Shown here piece after piece: positions 1 through 10,961 of a stretch of 64,000 nt of DNA. The position numbers and the translations under genes are program-made. A model generated the notes under the pieces. That model was not told the DNA's origin. It saw nothing but the letters and a program-made list of their open reading frames with translations, and did not search any database. This DNA is from Archivesica marissinica (Eukaryota; Mollusca; Bivalvia; Venerida; Vesicomyidae), in contig CM026387.1 of NCBI GenBank assembly GCA_014843695.1, forward strand, positions 65,995,416 through 66,059,415. The letters are read 5' to 3'. Each line of letters starts with the position of its first letter. Position 1 is the first letter of the stretch.

Positions 1-307
1 TTGTATACTCGTGAAGTAAAACATTTGGATTTGTGCCCATTTCTGTAAACATTTCTTTGATTAAAATAAAAATTATGGACGTTTCGGACCAGGATGTTTC
101 GGACCACTTCAACTGTTCAACGTTAACATCCGTAATAAAAAAACTAATACAGATATTTATTAACGAGGGTGAATCTGTGAATGTGTGTACTGTGAATTAA
201 TTTGTTAAATCTATCCTTTGATACAAAACTGTAAAGAACAACTTGTTAAAATGCCCAACAGTACTACTACTAGCCTACACATGACGAGTCTTGTAGTCTA
301 GTCAGTA

Positions 308-528
308 GTGGCATCCGTTGTCCAGTGGTAGAGCATCAGATTTGGAATCAAAGTGTACCGGGTTTGATCCTCGATCATGGCACGCATGTAGTCTCTTTGA
401 TTAAGGCACCTCACACACATCCCATTGCTTAGTAGTTAGTACTAGTTAATAGCTTAGGTTAGCTAAGCCTGCCCAACATACCATGTGTAGGTCCTTGCAA
501 TGTGTTTGACATAATTGGAACATACCAT
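308..528 (+). mobile_element. tRNA-derived SINE (family A)
   Basis: A tRNA-like head carries an A-box-like TGTCCAGTGGTAGAG and a B-box-like GGTTTGATCC, followed by a body mentioning CACCTCACACACAT and GCTAAGCCTGCCCA. The same body is found on the minus strand at 9137-9348 and 20103-20314, with a better preserved GGGTTCGATAC box. Repetition of head plus body in both orientations is what marks it as a SINE rather than a tRNA gene. Confidence 0.75.
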
Positions 529-786
529 CCTTTTATAAAACTTGGTGTAAGGTACAACTTGTCGTCAAATGTCCAACATGTATTGTACACTGTACAAAAC
601 ACCTCAGTAAAGGCTCAGTTCCTATCATGCTGCTGACTAGAAGGCATCCAAGCTTGGTGCTGCAACGGTGGACTGTGGTAGACCATTCCAATGATTGACT
701 GTTCTAGGGGGAAAAGAATAGTAGATATTGAGACCGGCACTGATATGAAAGAACTTGGCAGTACAGTCAAACCTGTCTTAAACAGC

Positions 787-1090
787 CAGTGGTCACCTTA
801 CCCTGACAATGTTGGTTTAAAATGGAGTGGTCACCTTACTCTGACAATGTTGGTTTGAAACAGAGTGGTCACCTTATTCTGACAATGTTGGTTTGAAACA
901 GAGTGGTCACCTTTCTGTGACAATGTTGGTTTGAAACAGAGTGGTCACCTTATTCTGACAATGTTGGTTTGAAACAGAGTGGTCACCTTTCTGTGACAAT
1001 GTTGGTTTGAAACAGAGTGGTTCACTTACTCTGACAATGTTGGTTTGAAACAGAGTGGTCACCTTACTGTGACAATGTTGGTTTGAAATG
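787..1090. repeat. 38-bp minisatellite, about 8 units
   Basis: Units contain GTGGTCACCTTA then CTGACAATGTTGGTTTGAAA and repeat every 38 bases. The array starts just after CAGTCAAACCTGTCTTAAAC (769-790), which is the left end of a MITE-like element seen again at 9675 and 15485. It therefore looks like an internal expansion inside an old MITE copy. Confidence 0.85.
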
Positions 1091-1508
1091 TCTCTATACG
1101 CTTATATACAGTAACACCTGTTGTTTAGGTCCAATAAGGGCACACCAGACAAGCAGCTCACACAAAGTTTGTGCCACTCAGTACTTTCATCAGGAAGATG
1201 ATATAAGTTCACAGACCAGGACTGTATTCTAGAAAGTCACCCATATTGATATAACATGCATATATACGGTCCGGTCCACTTTTAATCAGAGCCTGTCCAC
1301 CTTAAATCAGGGCCTGTCCATTTTAAATTGGGGTCTGTTCATTTTCAGAGGGGACAAGCCCTGGGCCTGTCTGTTAAAAATATTTTCCATGAGCACTGTG
1401 GTCACCTCTATTAAGCAGCCAACCTGTATTAAGCAGCAAGTTGCCAGAGTGTCATCTGCATAAAGAATGACTCCAGACCAATTAATGAGTAGTTACTTTA
1501 CTTTGTAG
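1091..1508. other. Non-coding stretch with MITE remnants, SVIP intron
   Basis: No coding signal is seen. Short relics of the CAGTCAAACCTG-type element appear near 1400-1450 (GTGGTCACCTCTATTAAGC and the two following AAGCAGC boxes). A triplicated GGGCCTGTCC-like phrase occurs near 1285-1370. The stretch ends in the splice acceptor of the SVIP exon (TTTGTAG at 1502-1508). Confidence 0.5.
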
Positions 1509-3842
1509 GAACTCAGACGGCAGCAGCAAGCAGCCGCCGCAGAAAAACGACAGAAGGAGATGGAAGGGCGAGGAATTAAGGACCCAGAGGCATTTAAACG
1601 GAAACAACAGAGAAAGGAGGAAATGGAGAATGCACAGCAAGGTCAAGGTCAAACAGACTCGAATCTCAAGGTGAACAGGACTGAATTAAGTCGTTCAATG
1701 CAGATAATTATAATAAACAACCTTTAAGCACATTATAAATGAAGTTGCATGGCATTTTTGGCAATATATCTTTAATGGCACACAGAAGATAGGATGTTCT
1801 TCAAATTGAACAATTGATACGTTAGAATGCTCAATAACCCTTTACTCAACAGTAGAAGAGGCCAATTACTTATTTTATCTCCATACTGCTGATAAGCAAT
1901 AGGCATAGTCCCGCCCCCATCATACTGTACTGCATGATCAACATCTATGGCAATCAATGGTGTGAAACGGTGCCTATACTATATGTGTGAAGCGATGATG
2001 GTGTTGTATGGCGCTTACATTGTATGTGGAATATTAAAAGCATTACTCTGAACATCTAACAAGATAGTAGCATGGTTGGATATTCATAACAAGATAGTAG
2101 CAAGGTTGGATATTCATAACAAGATAGAAGGTTCATAGTAGCCTGGTTGGATATTCATAACAAGATAGTAGCATGGTTGGATATTCATAACAAGATAGTA
2201 GCATGGTTGGATATTCATAACAAGATAGTAGCATGGTTGGATATTCATAACAAGATAGTAGCATGGTTGGATATTCATAACAAGATAGTAGCATGGTTGG
2301 ATATTCATAACAAGATAGTAGCATGGTTGGATATTCATAACAAGATAGTAGCATGGTTGGATATTCATAACAAGATAGTATGTTCATTAGAATGACCATA
2401 AACAAGATAGAATCTTCATAGTAGCAAGGTTGGATATTCATAACAAGATAGTAAGTTCATTAGAATGACCATAAACAAGATAGAAGGTTCATAGTAGCAT
2501 GGTTGGATATTCATAACAAGATAGTAAGTTCATTAGAATGACCATAAACAAGATAGAAGGTTCATAGTAGCATGGTTGGATATTCATAACAAGATAGAAG
2601 GTTCATAGTAGCATGGTTGGATATTCATAACAAGATAGAAGGTTCCTAGTAGCATGGTTGGATATTCATAACAAGATAGTATGTTCATTAGAATGACCAT
2701 AAACAAGATAGAAGGTTCATAGTAGCATGGTTGGATATTCATAACAAGATAGTATGTTCATTAGAATGACCATAAACAAGATAGAAGGTTCCTAGTAGCA
2801 TGATTGGATATTCATAACAAGATAGTAAGTTCATTAAAATGACCATAAACAAGATAGAAGGTTCATAGTAGCATGGTTGAATATTCATAACAAGATAGAA
2901 GGTTCATAGTAGCATGGTTGGATATTCATAACAAGATAGAAGGTTCCTAGTAGCATGGTTGGATATTCATAACAAGATAGTATGTTCATTAGAATGACCA
3001 TAAACAAGATAGAAGGTTCATAGTAGCATGGTTGGATATTCATAACAAGATAGTATGTTCATTAGAATGACCATAAACAAGATAGAAGGTTCCTAGTAGC
3101 ATGATTGGATATTCATAACAAGATAGTAAGTTCATTAGAATGACCATAAACAAGATAGAATTCATAGTAGCAGTTGGCAAATAGTAGCAGGTTGGATATT
3201 CATAACAAGATAGTATGATAGAATAACCATAACAAGATAGAAGGTTCCTAGTAGCATGATTGGATATTCATAACAAGATAGTAGCAAGGTTGGATATTCA
3301 TAACAAGATAGAAGGTTCATAGTAGCATGGTTGGATATTCATAACAAGATAGAAGGTTCATAGTAGCATGGTTGTATATTCATAACAAGATAGTAAGTTC
3401 ATTAGAATAACTATAAACAAGATAGAAGGTTCATAGTAGCATGGTTGGATATTCATAACAAGATAGAAGGTTCCTAGTAGCATGGTTGGATATTCATAAC
3501 AAGATAGTATGTTCATTAGAATGACCATAAACAAGATAGAAGGTTCCTAGTAGCATGGTTGGATATTCATAACAAGATAGAAGGTTCATAGTAGCATGGT
3601 TAGATATTCATAACAAGATAGTAAGTTCATCAGATCGAACATTTACCAAATGCCATAAGATTGCATGTTAAGTTTGTTCAGAATTGGAATTAGTTAAAAA
3701 GAGTTGAAAATTTACAAGGTACAATGTATAAGGTTTACATATTAAGCGAATGAAGATAACATTGTCAGTTGATTGAATATTTTAGAAAAATAGCATTTAT
3801 ACAATTTGATGCATTTTTCTACTTCAGTGGCAGATGGGATGA
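1509..3842 (+). CDS. SVIP: Small VCP/p97-interacting protein, last two coding exons
   Basis: Exon 1509-1670 (acceptor AG at 1507-1508, donor GT at 1671) encodes 54 codons beginning ELRRQQQAAAAEKRQKE and continuing RGIKDPEAFKRKQQRKEE. This matches the SVIP family core. The VCP-interacting motif R-x5-A-A-x2-R is visible at exon residues 4-14. The family ends in a short LKW.. tail, and a 15-base terminal exon at 3828-3842, directly after a polypyrimidine tract and CAG, encodes WQMG then stop in phase 0. SVIP is a small membrane-anchored inhibitor of ER-associated degradation that binds VCP/p97. The first exon with the expected N-terminal MG is not found here and is presumably upstream. The intron 1671-3827 is filled by a 30-bp minisatellite. 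If intron 1671 were retained, the frame would run about 19 further codons to a stop near 1728, which is unlike the family. Confidence 0.82.
2058..3632. repeat. 30-bp minisatellite with higher-order units, SVIP intron
   Basis: The basic unit is TAGCATGGTTGGATATTCAT plus AACAAGATAG (30 bases); it is perfectly repeated about eight times at 2147-2380. From 2380 onward it alternates with a second block containing TTCATTAGAATGACCATAAA and AGATAGAAGGTTC, giving a longer higher-order period. The unit length is divisible by three, so open frames appear on both strands; these are not genes. Confidence 0.95.
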
Positions 3843-4165
3843 TCCGGGCTCTGCACGCACGCAGTCATTTCATCTTCTTTTCCACATTGTAATGGAGCTT
3901 TCTGCTAGATGGCAAAATGAACAAAACTTTAATTAATTCCTCTAAAATGATTTAGAATTGAAACCATTAGTTATAAGGTGACATAAACAACATGAATCAT
4001 TACCATGTAATTAAGTTACATTAAGCTGTACAGACGCTGGAAACTACCTGAAATCTGGACTAGATCGAACATGTAAAACAGTTTTTGATTGATTCAAATA
4101 ACGCAGTATTTGTAAATTTGAGAACATTACAGTTATTAGTTTATCAGTGATGCTGTGCACTGGTT
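3843..4165. other. Non-repetitive gap, possible SVIP 3' UTR
   Basis: AT-rich unique sequence directly after the SVIP stop. No further open frame and no clear AATAAA signal were seen. It may include the 3' UTR. Confidence 0.4.
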
Positions 4166-6006
4166 GATCAATGATTGTTTAGTTTAGTTTAATCATATGA
4201 TCAATGATTGTTTAGTTTAGTTTAATCATATGATCAATGATTGTTTAGTTTAATCATATGATCACTGATTGTTTAGTTTAATCATATGACCAATGATTGT
4301 TTAGTTTAGTTTAATCATATGATCAGTGATTGTTTAGTTTAATCATATGACCAATGATTGTTTAGTTTAGTTTAATCATATGATCAGTGATTGTTTAGTT
4401 TAATCATATGATCAATGATTGTTTAGTTTAATCATATGGTCAATGATTGTTTAGTTTAATCATATGACCAATGATTGTTTAGTTTAGTTTAATCATATGG
4501 TCAATGATTGTTTAGTTTAGTTTAACCATATGATCAATGATTGTTTAGTTTAATCATATGGTCAATGATTGTTTAGTTTAATCATATGGTCAATGATTGT
4601 TTAGTTTAGTTTAATCATATGGTCAATGATTGTTTAGTTTAGTTTAATCATATGACCAATGATTGTTTAGTTTAATCATATGGTCAATGATTGTTTAGTT
4701 TAATCATATGACCAATGATTGTTTAGTTTAGTTTAATCATATGACCAATGATTGTTTAGTTTAGTTTAATCATATGGTCAATGATTGTTTAGTTTAGTTT
4801 AATCATATGGTCAATGATTGTTTAGTTTAGTTTAATCATATGATCAATGATTGTTTAGTTTAGTTTAATCATATGACCAATGATTGTTTAGTTTAATCAT
4901 ATGATCAATGATTGTTTAGTTTAGTTTAATCATATGATCAATGATTGTTTAGTTTAGTTTAATCATATGATCAATGATTGTTTAGTTTAATCATATGACC
5001 AATGATTGTTTAGTTTAGTTTAATCATATGATCAATGATTGTTTAGTTTAATCATATGACCAATGATTGTTTAGTTTAATCATATGGTCAATGATTGTTT
5101 AGTTTAATCATATGACCAATGATTGTTTAGTTTAGTTTAATCATATGACCAATGATTGTTTAGTTTAGTTTAATCATATGACCAATGATTGTTTAGTTTA
5201 GTTTAATCATATGGTCAATGATTGTTTAGTTTAATCATATGACCAATGATTGTTTAGTTTAGTTTAATCATATGACCAATGATTGTTTAGTTTAGTTTAA
5301 TCATATGACCAATGATTGTTTAGTTTAGTTTAATCATATGACCAATGATTGTTTAGTTTAGTTTAATCATATGGTCAATGATTGTTTAGTTTAATCATAT
5401 GACCAATGATTGTTTAGTTTAGTTTAATCATATGATCAAAGATTGTTTAGTTTAATCATATGACCAATGATTGTTTAGTTTAGTTTAATCATATGACCAA
5501 TGATTGTTTAGTTTAGTTTAATCATATGGTCAATGATTGTTTAGTTTAATCATATGACCAATGATTGTTTAGTTTAGTTTAATCATATGACCAATGATTG
5601 TTTAGTTTAGTTTAATCATATGACCAATGATTGTTTAGTTTAGTTTAATCATATGACCAATGATTGTTTAGTTTAGTTTAATCATATGACCAATGATTGT
5701 TTAGTTTAGTTTAATCATATGATCAATGATTGTTTAGTTTAATCATATGATAGTGATTAGATTGTTTAGTTTAATCATATGATCAATGATTGTTTAGTTT
5801 AATCATATGATCAATGATTGTTTAGTTTAGTTTAATCATATGACCAATGATTGTTTAGTTTAGTTTAATCATATGATCAAAGATTGTTTAGTTTAATCAT
5901 ATGATCAAAGATTGTTTAGTTTAATCATATGACTAATGATTGTTTAGTTTAGTTTAATCATATGATCAATGATTGTTTAGTTTAATCATATGATCAGTGA
6001 TTGTTC
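4166..6006. repeat. 28/33-bp minisatellite, about 1.8 kb
   Basis: Two unit lengths alternate: CAATGATTGTTTAG, then one or two TTTAG boxes, then TTTAATCATATGA. The 5-base difference is one TTTAG copy. The array ends at the point (6009) where the large duplicated block begins. Confidence 0.95.
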
Positions 6007-6033
6007 ATGGGATGTTCACTGATTGTTCCGCGA

Positions 6034-6366
6034 GTACATACAGCTGAACGATGGATAGCTCGTTGATCTAATGCAGGTTCTCACGGCTAGTAGATACAGC
6101 TGAACGATGGATAGCTCGTTGATCTAATGCAGGTTCTCACGGCTAGTAGATACAGCTGAACGATGGATAGCTCGTTGATCTAATGCAGGTTCTCACGGCT
6201 AGTAGATACAGCTGAACGATGGATAGCTCGTTGATCTAATGCAGGTTCTCACGGCTAGTAGATACAGCTGAACGATGGATAGCTCGTTGAACTAATGCAG
6301 GTTCTCACGGCTAGTAGATACAGCTGAACGATGGATAGCTCGTTGATCTAATGCAGGTTCTCACGG
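6034..6366. repeat. 56-bp minisatellite, 6 units (copy A)
   Basis: Units carry TACAGCTGAACGATGGATAG, CTCGTTGATCTAATGCAGG and TTCTCACGGCTAG. The repeat in copy B is 17000-17332, with the same unit number and a few different bases. Confidence 0.95.
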
Positions 6367-6420
6367 CAATCCTGGATATCTTTAGAGGACAATTCTAGTG
6401 CCAAAGAATGCCTTGTATTC

Positions 6421-6957
6421 ATGTTTGTTTATGTTGTGGTTTATAAGTCACACCAACAGCTTAGGTGATATGTTGGATATGTTGACTCTCAAGTTATTAT
6501 TAGTTTATACAAATTTATTTTAGCTCGATTGCGAAACAAGTTCTTTCAACTTATATTAATCACTCTCGAGACCTCATTCCTGATGGAATTCCATCGCCAT
6601 GAGGGAGAGACAAGAGGCAACGTGGAATTTAAATGCCTTGCCTAAGGGCACAATCATAACAGCTCCAGCGGGGGCTCGAACTCCAGACCTTTTCGCACCT
6701 GAAGCGATCGCGCATCCACTGCACTATCATGACTTCCACAATGTTATTATTGGTGCATGAAGACCCTGGGTCGAGCAGAATTTCAGGCACAAACAGGCAC
6801 CCGGGTAGAACCACCTACCTACCATACATGTAAGCCAGCTATATAGCTTCCCTACATGGACAATTACGATACCCCAGGACCCAGTGGGATTCAAACCGGC
6901 AGCGGTAAGGGGCAAGTGATTTGAAGTCAATGATCGTAACAACTCAGCCACTGTATT
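6421..6957 (-). mobile_element. tRNA-derived SINE (family B), interrupted by another SINE
   Basis: The tRNA-like head is at the right end on the minus strand (GTTACGATCATTGACTTC, then AAATCACTTGCCCCTTACCG and GGTTTGAATCCC). The tail at 6421-6492 carries GACTTATAAACCACA. The middle is split by SINE family C at 6502-6742. A more complete uninterrupted relative lies at 46130-46372. Confidence 0.7.
6502..6742 (-). mobile_element. SINE (family C) nested in SINE family B
   Basis: On the minus strand it reads from a tRNA-like head (TGATAGTGCAGTGGATGCG, CTGGAGTTCGAGCCCCC) to the tail AGCTAAAATAAATTTGTATA. It is flanked by a direct repeat GTTATTATT at 6493-6501 and 6743-6751, a target-site duplication inside the family B element. 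Both elements are also found in copy B. Confidence 0.8.
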
Positions 6958-7041
6958 GAATTGTTGAATGCCTGACAGCTAGCTCCTTTAAATGTTATGT
7001 TGTAATATACTATTTATTCTTTATATTATATATGGTATTAA

Positions 7042-7280
7042 CCCATTTGATTCTGAATACCGTTCAAACAATATTTGCAAAGAACATAGAGCCAGATCAG
7101 CCCCCATGGAACGTTCCGTCTGATCAGGCTCTATGCTGTTTGCTATTCAGATGATCTTGCTAAGACACTTGGCTATGTAGCAAACAACATAGATCCTGAT
7201 CAGCATGCAGCGTCACGCTTCGGCTGATCTGGATCTATATTGTTTGCAAAAAACATTAAATGTATCCAGAATGAAATGGG
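7042..7280. mobile_element. MITE with TTAA borders (family M1)
   Basis: Terminal inverted repeats CCCATTTGATTCTGAATAC and TATCCAGAATGAAATGGG are flanked on each side by TTAA (7038-7041 and 7281-7284). Inside are imperfect inverted blocks around GAACATAGAGCCAGATCAG and CTGATCTGGATCTATATTG. TTAA target sites are typical of piggyBac-like and Kolobok-like transposons. Relatives: 18008-18246, 45806-46075, 46783-46993. Confidence 0.85.
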
Positions 7281-7526
7281 TTAATAGTTAACTGTTGTGA
7301 GAAATGATATATTGTTCATATTACGTGTATATATCGGTATTATTAATTAGATTATCTCTTGTGTCGCTACAAATGGGCTGCATCCATTATATGCTTCTAT
7401 TATTGAATTGAAAAAATTGAAATTAAATGCGAAAATGTCGAGAGGAAGGTAACTTCAAACCAGTCTGTGGGTGAGCAGATTTCAAAGATTATACATCAAA
7501 TCTGATTAAATTATTATTAAGAAATA

Positions 7527-7684
7527 GTTTATACAAATTTATTTTAGCTTGATTGCGAAACAAGTTCTTACAACTTATATTAATCACTCTCGAGACCTCA
7601 TTCCTGATGGAATCTATCGCCACGAGGGAGAGTGAAGAGGCAACGTGGAATTTAAATGCCTTGCCTAAGGACACAATCGTAAGG
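7527..7684 (-). mobile_element. SINE (family C), 5'-truncated, with 15-bp target duplication
   Basis: It carries the family C tail AGCTAAAATAAATTTGTATA and body, but no tRNA-like head. TATTATTAAGAAATA is present on both sides (7512-7526 and 7685-7699), so the insertion point is exact. Confidence 0.85.
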
Positions 7685-7699
7685 TATTATTAAGAAATA

Positions 7700-8107
7700 T
7701 GGCACTACCATCAATTTTTTTACTTACCAACACATCCCATCCTCAACCCTCAAAGAGATGTTGCTGATACAAGAGGGGAAAGTCATATTCCTGTTCCAAC
7801 GGGGTCTCACAAATTCCCAATAAAAAGTTGCTATCATACAAAATGTATTCGTTACAAAACCAGAATTAATCAATGAAATCCATCCTTTTTAACCTTTTTA
7901 ATGTACTTGAACATTGTTGAAAAATATAGCAGCTTATTTTGACTAGGTTAGTATTTGTTCGTTCGACTCTGTGCCCCCCCCCCCCCAACAATTCCTCATT
8001 TTTTTAACAGGAGTATGACTTTAAATTTTAGATAAAGAAGGAAATTTTGATTCTGTGAATCTGTAAAAAGACCCCACATATGGAAGAAGTTTAATCCTTT
8101 GTGCGAG
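7700..8107. other. Unique non-coding stretch
   Basis: AT-rich sequence with a C homopolymer near 7974-7986. No gene or recognisable repeat seen. Confidence 0.5.
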
Positions 8108-8369
8108 TGTGTGTTTTACGTTTATTTATCATCGCTACAAGTTGCCCATATGAGCGACGCCTGGAGGATAGTGCAATGATACAGACAGAGACCCATTCCA
8201 GAGTCTCCTCTGGTTCTTTTACGTGCACGGTGTTAAGCACCGACACGAGAACTCGGTTTAACGTCCCATCTGAAATATTGTAAATTTTATTAGGGTCAGA
8301 CCGGGGATCGAACCTGCGATCCCTGGATTACCAGTCCAGAGAGAACCCTTTCAACACCACAGAGCTCTA
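8108..8369 (-). mobile_element. tRNA-Thr-like SINE (family D)
   Basis: On the minus strand the head reads CTGGACTGGTAATCCAGGG then CGCAGGTTCGATCCCCGG; the anticodon loop would be CTGGTAA, with a GGT threonine-type anticodon. The body includes AGTGCAATGAT-like text and the tail GATAAATAAACGTAAAACAC. Related copies lie at 19074, 46415, 47949, 48294, 48985, 51690 and 59385. Confidence 0.8.
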
Positions 8370-9136
8370 AATAGGCTTACACAATGTGTAAATCCAGATG
8401 TGCCGCCTCATTTTGATCTGCACTTTTTGCCAGTAATATTATTATTTTAAGACAAAATTACCTATTTTGATAAATGAACTGGTCCAAATGTAATTTTCTT
8501 ATTACCGGTAATTTATTGGCTTAAAAATATCATGCAACAGTTCATGTCGGTTACTTGGTGTTGAATGGTTGGTGAGCTTGTCAATTTGTAATTACCATAT
8601 TCTTTGTACATATATGTACGATCTCACATCATTTCATGCCATAGTTTATTTGGAATTTTGCTATTAAGTGATGTTTGTTTGTTTTTGGAGTTTATAAAGT
8701 TGCACCAACAGCTTAGGTTATACGGCAACTACAGCTAATATTGTTTTTATGCCAATAAAGCATCCGGACATCTTAATGGTACTTTTTAATTAACCTTAAA
8801 CAATGATTTCTCTGCTTCTATTTGACCTAGGCTAATGAGTTTGAGGTCACAGAATAATAGAAGAATCTGCCTTATAATCTATATATGGACACAAAATGTT
8901 GTTTTTCCAGTAGTAGACTCAACGCATATATTGGGGCAATTTGACCAGCCTGGTAACAGCACAGGCACTGTAGCAGATAAATAGCCATGTGAGCACAAGT
9001 CTGGTAGACCCGACTCAATCATGTACACATGTCGTGCGTTGTCTTCGTGCCACTTTCGGATAAATCACTTGTCAGTGTTCATATACCTATCATACAAATT
9101 CATTCAAAAACTGGCTTAAGAATGAAACCTGTGTTG
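8370..9136. other. Unique non-coding stretch with a SINE family B fragment
   Basis: Mostly unique AT-rich sequence. A family B tail fragment lies at about 8667-8735 (GCACCAACAGCTTAGGTTAT). No coding evidence. Confidence 0.5.
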
Positions 9137-9348
9137 TATGTATGTTCCATTAATGTCAAACCCCTTGCGGGGACCTAGACATGTTTTCCTGGGCAGGCTT
9201 AGCTGACCTAAGTGGTTAACCAGTACTAAGCAATGTGTGTGAGGTGCCTTGCTCAATGACACTACATACGTGGCCTGACCGAGTATCGAACCCGGGACCG
9301 TTTGATCCGACCAAATCCGACGCTCTACCACTGGACCACGGACACCAC
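9137..9348 (-). mobile_element. tRNA-derived SINE (family A)
   Basis: On the minus strand it starts GGTGTCCGTGGTCCAGTGG with TAGAGCG and CCCGGGTTCGATACTCG, a good A-box and B-box pair, then shares its body with 308-528. Confidence 0.8.
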
Positions 9349-9490
9349 ACTTAGGTGTTAGTGGTCAGCCAACCTGTATTAAGCAACCAGTTTCCAGATT
9401 ACCAATATGTTGTTTTATTATACATTTAACCTTTATTAAGCAGCCACTTTCTGTGAGTCCCCTGGTTTAAGACAGGTTTTGACTGTATAT
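9349..9490. mobile_element. Partial MITE (family M2) remnant
   Basis: GTGGTCAGCCAACCTGTATTAAGC near the left and TTAAGACAGGTTTTGACTGT at the right match the ends of family M2 (see 9675-10897). The order is rearranged, so it is a fragment or a recombined copy. Confidence 0.55.
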
Positions 9491-9753
9491 TAATTTTAAC
9501 CCATGCCATTTGAAATGTGGGTTATTGTTTTTAGCTATGTCTCTCTGTAGATAGGATGAATTAAAAATGTGTTGATGAAACGTTGTGGCTATATAGAGGG
9601 TTGGGTCTAGACATGTTCAATTTGGGGATAAATTGGTCACATCCTGCAGTCAGCAAATTCTTGATTCCAATTGACTATACAGTCAAATCTGTCTTAAGCA
9701 GCCAGCTAAGGGAATCACAGAAAGTGGCTGCTTAGCACAGGTGGCTGCTTAAT

Positions 9754-10316
9754 GAATGAATGGTGTTTTACGGCGCATCGACATCTACGGTCATGTAGCA
9801 CGCATTAAAGTTATGTTTATTGTCGAGTGTATGAAATAAAATTCTATATAAGTATATGCATTACGTAAAAATTAATACTAAGAAGTTATAAAGACGTAAG
9901 ATTAATTACATGTAATATATGAATGAATGATTACTACAAAGGCATGATTAACAATTGATATCACAGCTTATTATAAATTCCTATTGCCTTGATAAATGAT
10001 ATGATGGACTCTACTCTGATAGAGTCGAAGAGTTTTTTAATGTTGTCCACATTGTAGTACTGCAACCGGATTGGTTGAAGGTCAACACAGTGTATTAAGA
10101 TATGCTCCACCGTGTATAGAGTATTGCATGGGATACATTCTGGTGCATCATCTCGTGACAACAGCCATGAATGTGATATTCGAGAATGACCAATCCTGAG
10201 ACGGGCAAGAATGACTTCTTCTCGACGAATAGGCCTGTAAATTGGGCACCATTCGCCAAGTGTTGGTTTGACCGAATGAAGTTTGTTAAAAATTTCACCA
10301 TCCCATTGGGCCTGCC
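9754..10316 (-). mobile_element. Non-LTR retrotransposon (Jockey-like) 3' fragment
   Basis: On the minus strand one frame reads from QWDGEIFNKLHSVKPTLGEW through LARLRIGHSRISHSWLLSRD, then CIPCNTLYTVEHILIHC, ending IGIYNKL and a stop at 9961-9963. This is the RNase H/zinc-knuckle C-terminal end typical of Jockey-type elements. The 3' end is a CATTCATTC tail at 9754. The copy is 5'-truncated at 10316. A 58-base direct repeat flanks it (9696-9753 and 10317-10374), which is long for a target-site duplication. Confidence 0.75.
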
Positions 10317-10436
10317 AAGCAGCCAGCTAAGGGAATCACAGAAAGTGGCTGCTTAGCACAGGTGGCTGCTTAATAGAGGTTAAATGTATAGTAAAACAAC
10401 ATATTGGGAATCTGAAAATGGCTGCTTACTGCAGGT

Positions 10437-10897
10437 TGGCTGCTTAATAGAGTTGACCACTAACACAGGTTTGACTGTATAAAAGAGGTGACCACTAACA
10501 CAGGTTTGACTGTATAATAGAGGTGACCACTAACACAGGTTTGACTGTATAATAGAGGTGCCCACTAACACAGGTTTGACTGTACAATAGAGGTGACCAC
10601 TAACACAGGTTTGACTGTATAATAGAGGTGACCACTAACACAGGTTTGACTGTATAATAGAGGTGACCACTAACACAGGTTTGACTGCATAATAGAGTTG
10701 ACCACTAACACAGGTTTGACTATAATAGAGTTGACCACTAACACAGGTTTGACTGTATAATAGAGTTGACCACTAACACAGGTTTGACTGTATAATAGAG
10801 GTGACCACTAACACAGGTTTGACTGTATAATAGAGTTGACCACTAACACAGGTTTGACTGTATAATAGAGTTGACCACTAACACAGGTTTGACTGTA
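10437..10897. repeat. 35-bp minisatellite made from a MITE end, about 13 units
   Basis: Each unit is AATAGAGGTGACCACTAACA followed by CAGGTTTGACTGTAT, which is exactly the right end of MITE family M2. A few units have AGAGTTGACC in place of AGAGGTGACC. Copy B carries the same array at 21403-21863 in the same order. Confidence 0.92.
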
Positions 10898-10961
10898 TAC
10901 CACAGTAGAATCAAGCATTTGTTCTTGTGTCAAATACCAGCGCGGGTGTTTACATCTCTCT

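Larger units (their letters stand above)
9675..10897. mobile_element. MITE (family M2) split by a LINE fragment and expanded at its right end
   Basis: The left end reads TATACAGTCAAATCTGTC and the right end reads ACACAGGTTTGACTGTATA, forming a terminal inverted repeat. The interior contains AAGCAGCCAGCTAAGGGAAT and GTGGCTGCTTAATAGAGG boxes. Two later events are visible: a LINE 3' fragment at 9754-10316 flanked by a 58-base direct repeat, and tandem amplification of the right-end segment at 10437-10897. Confidence 0.7.

Noticed and set aside
2114..2441. Repeat-protein-like frames in the SVIP intron
   Set aside because: 30-bp minisatellite inside an intron.
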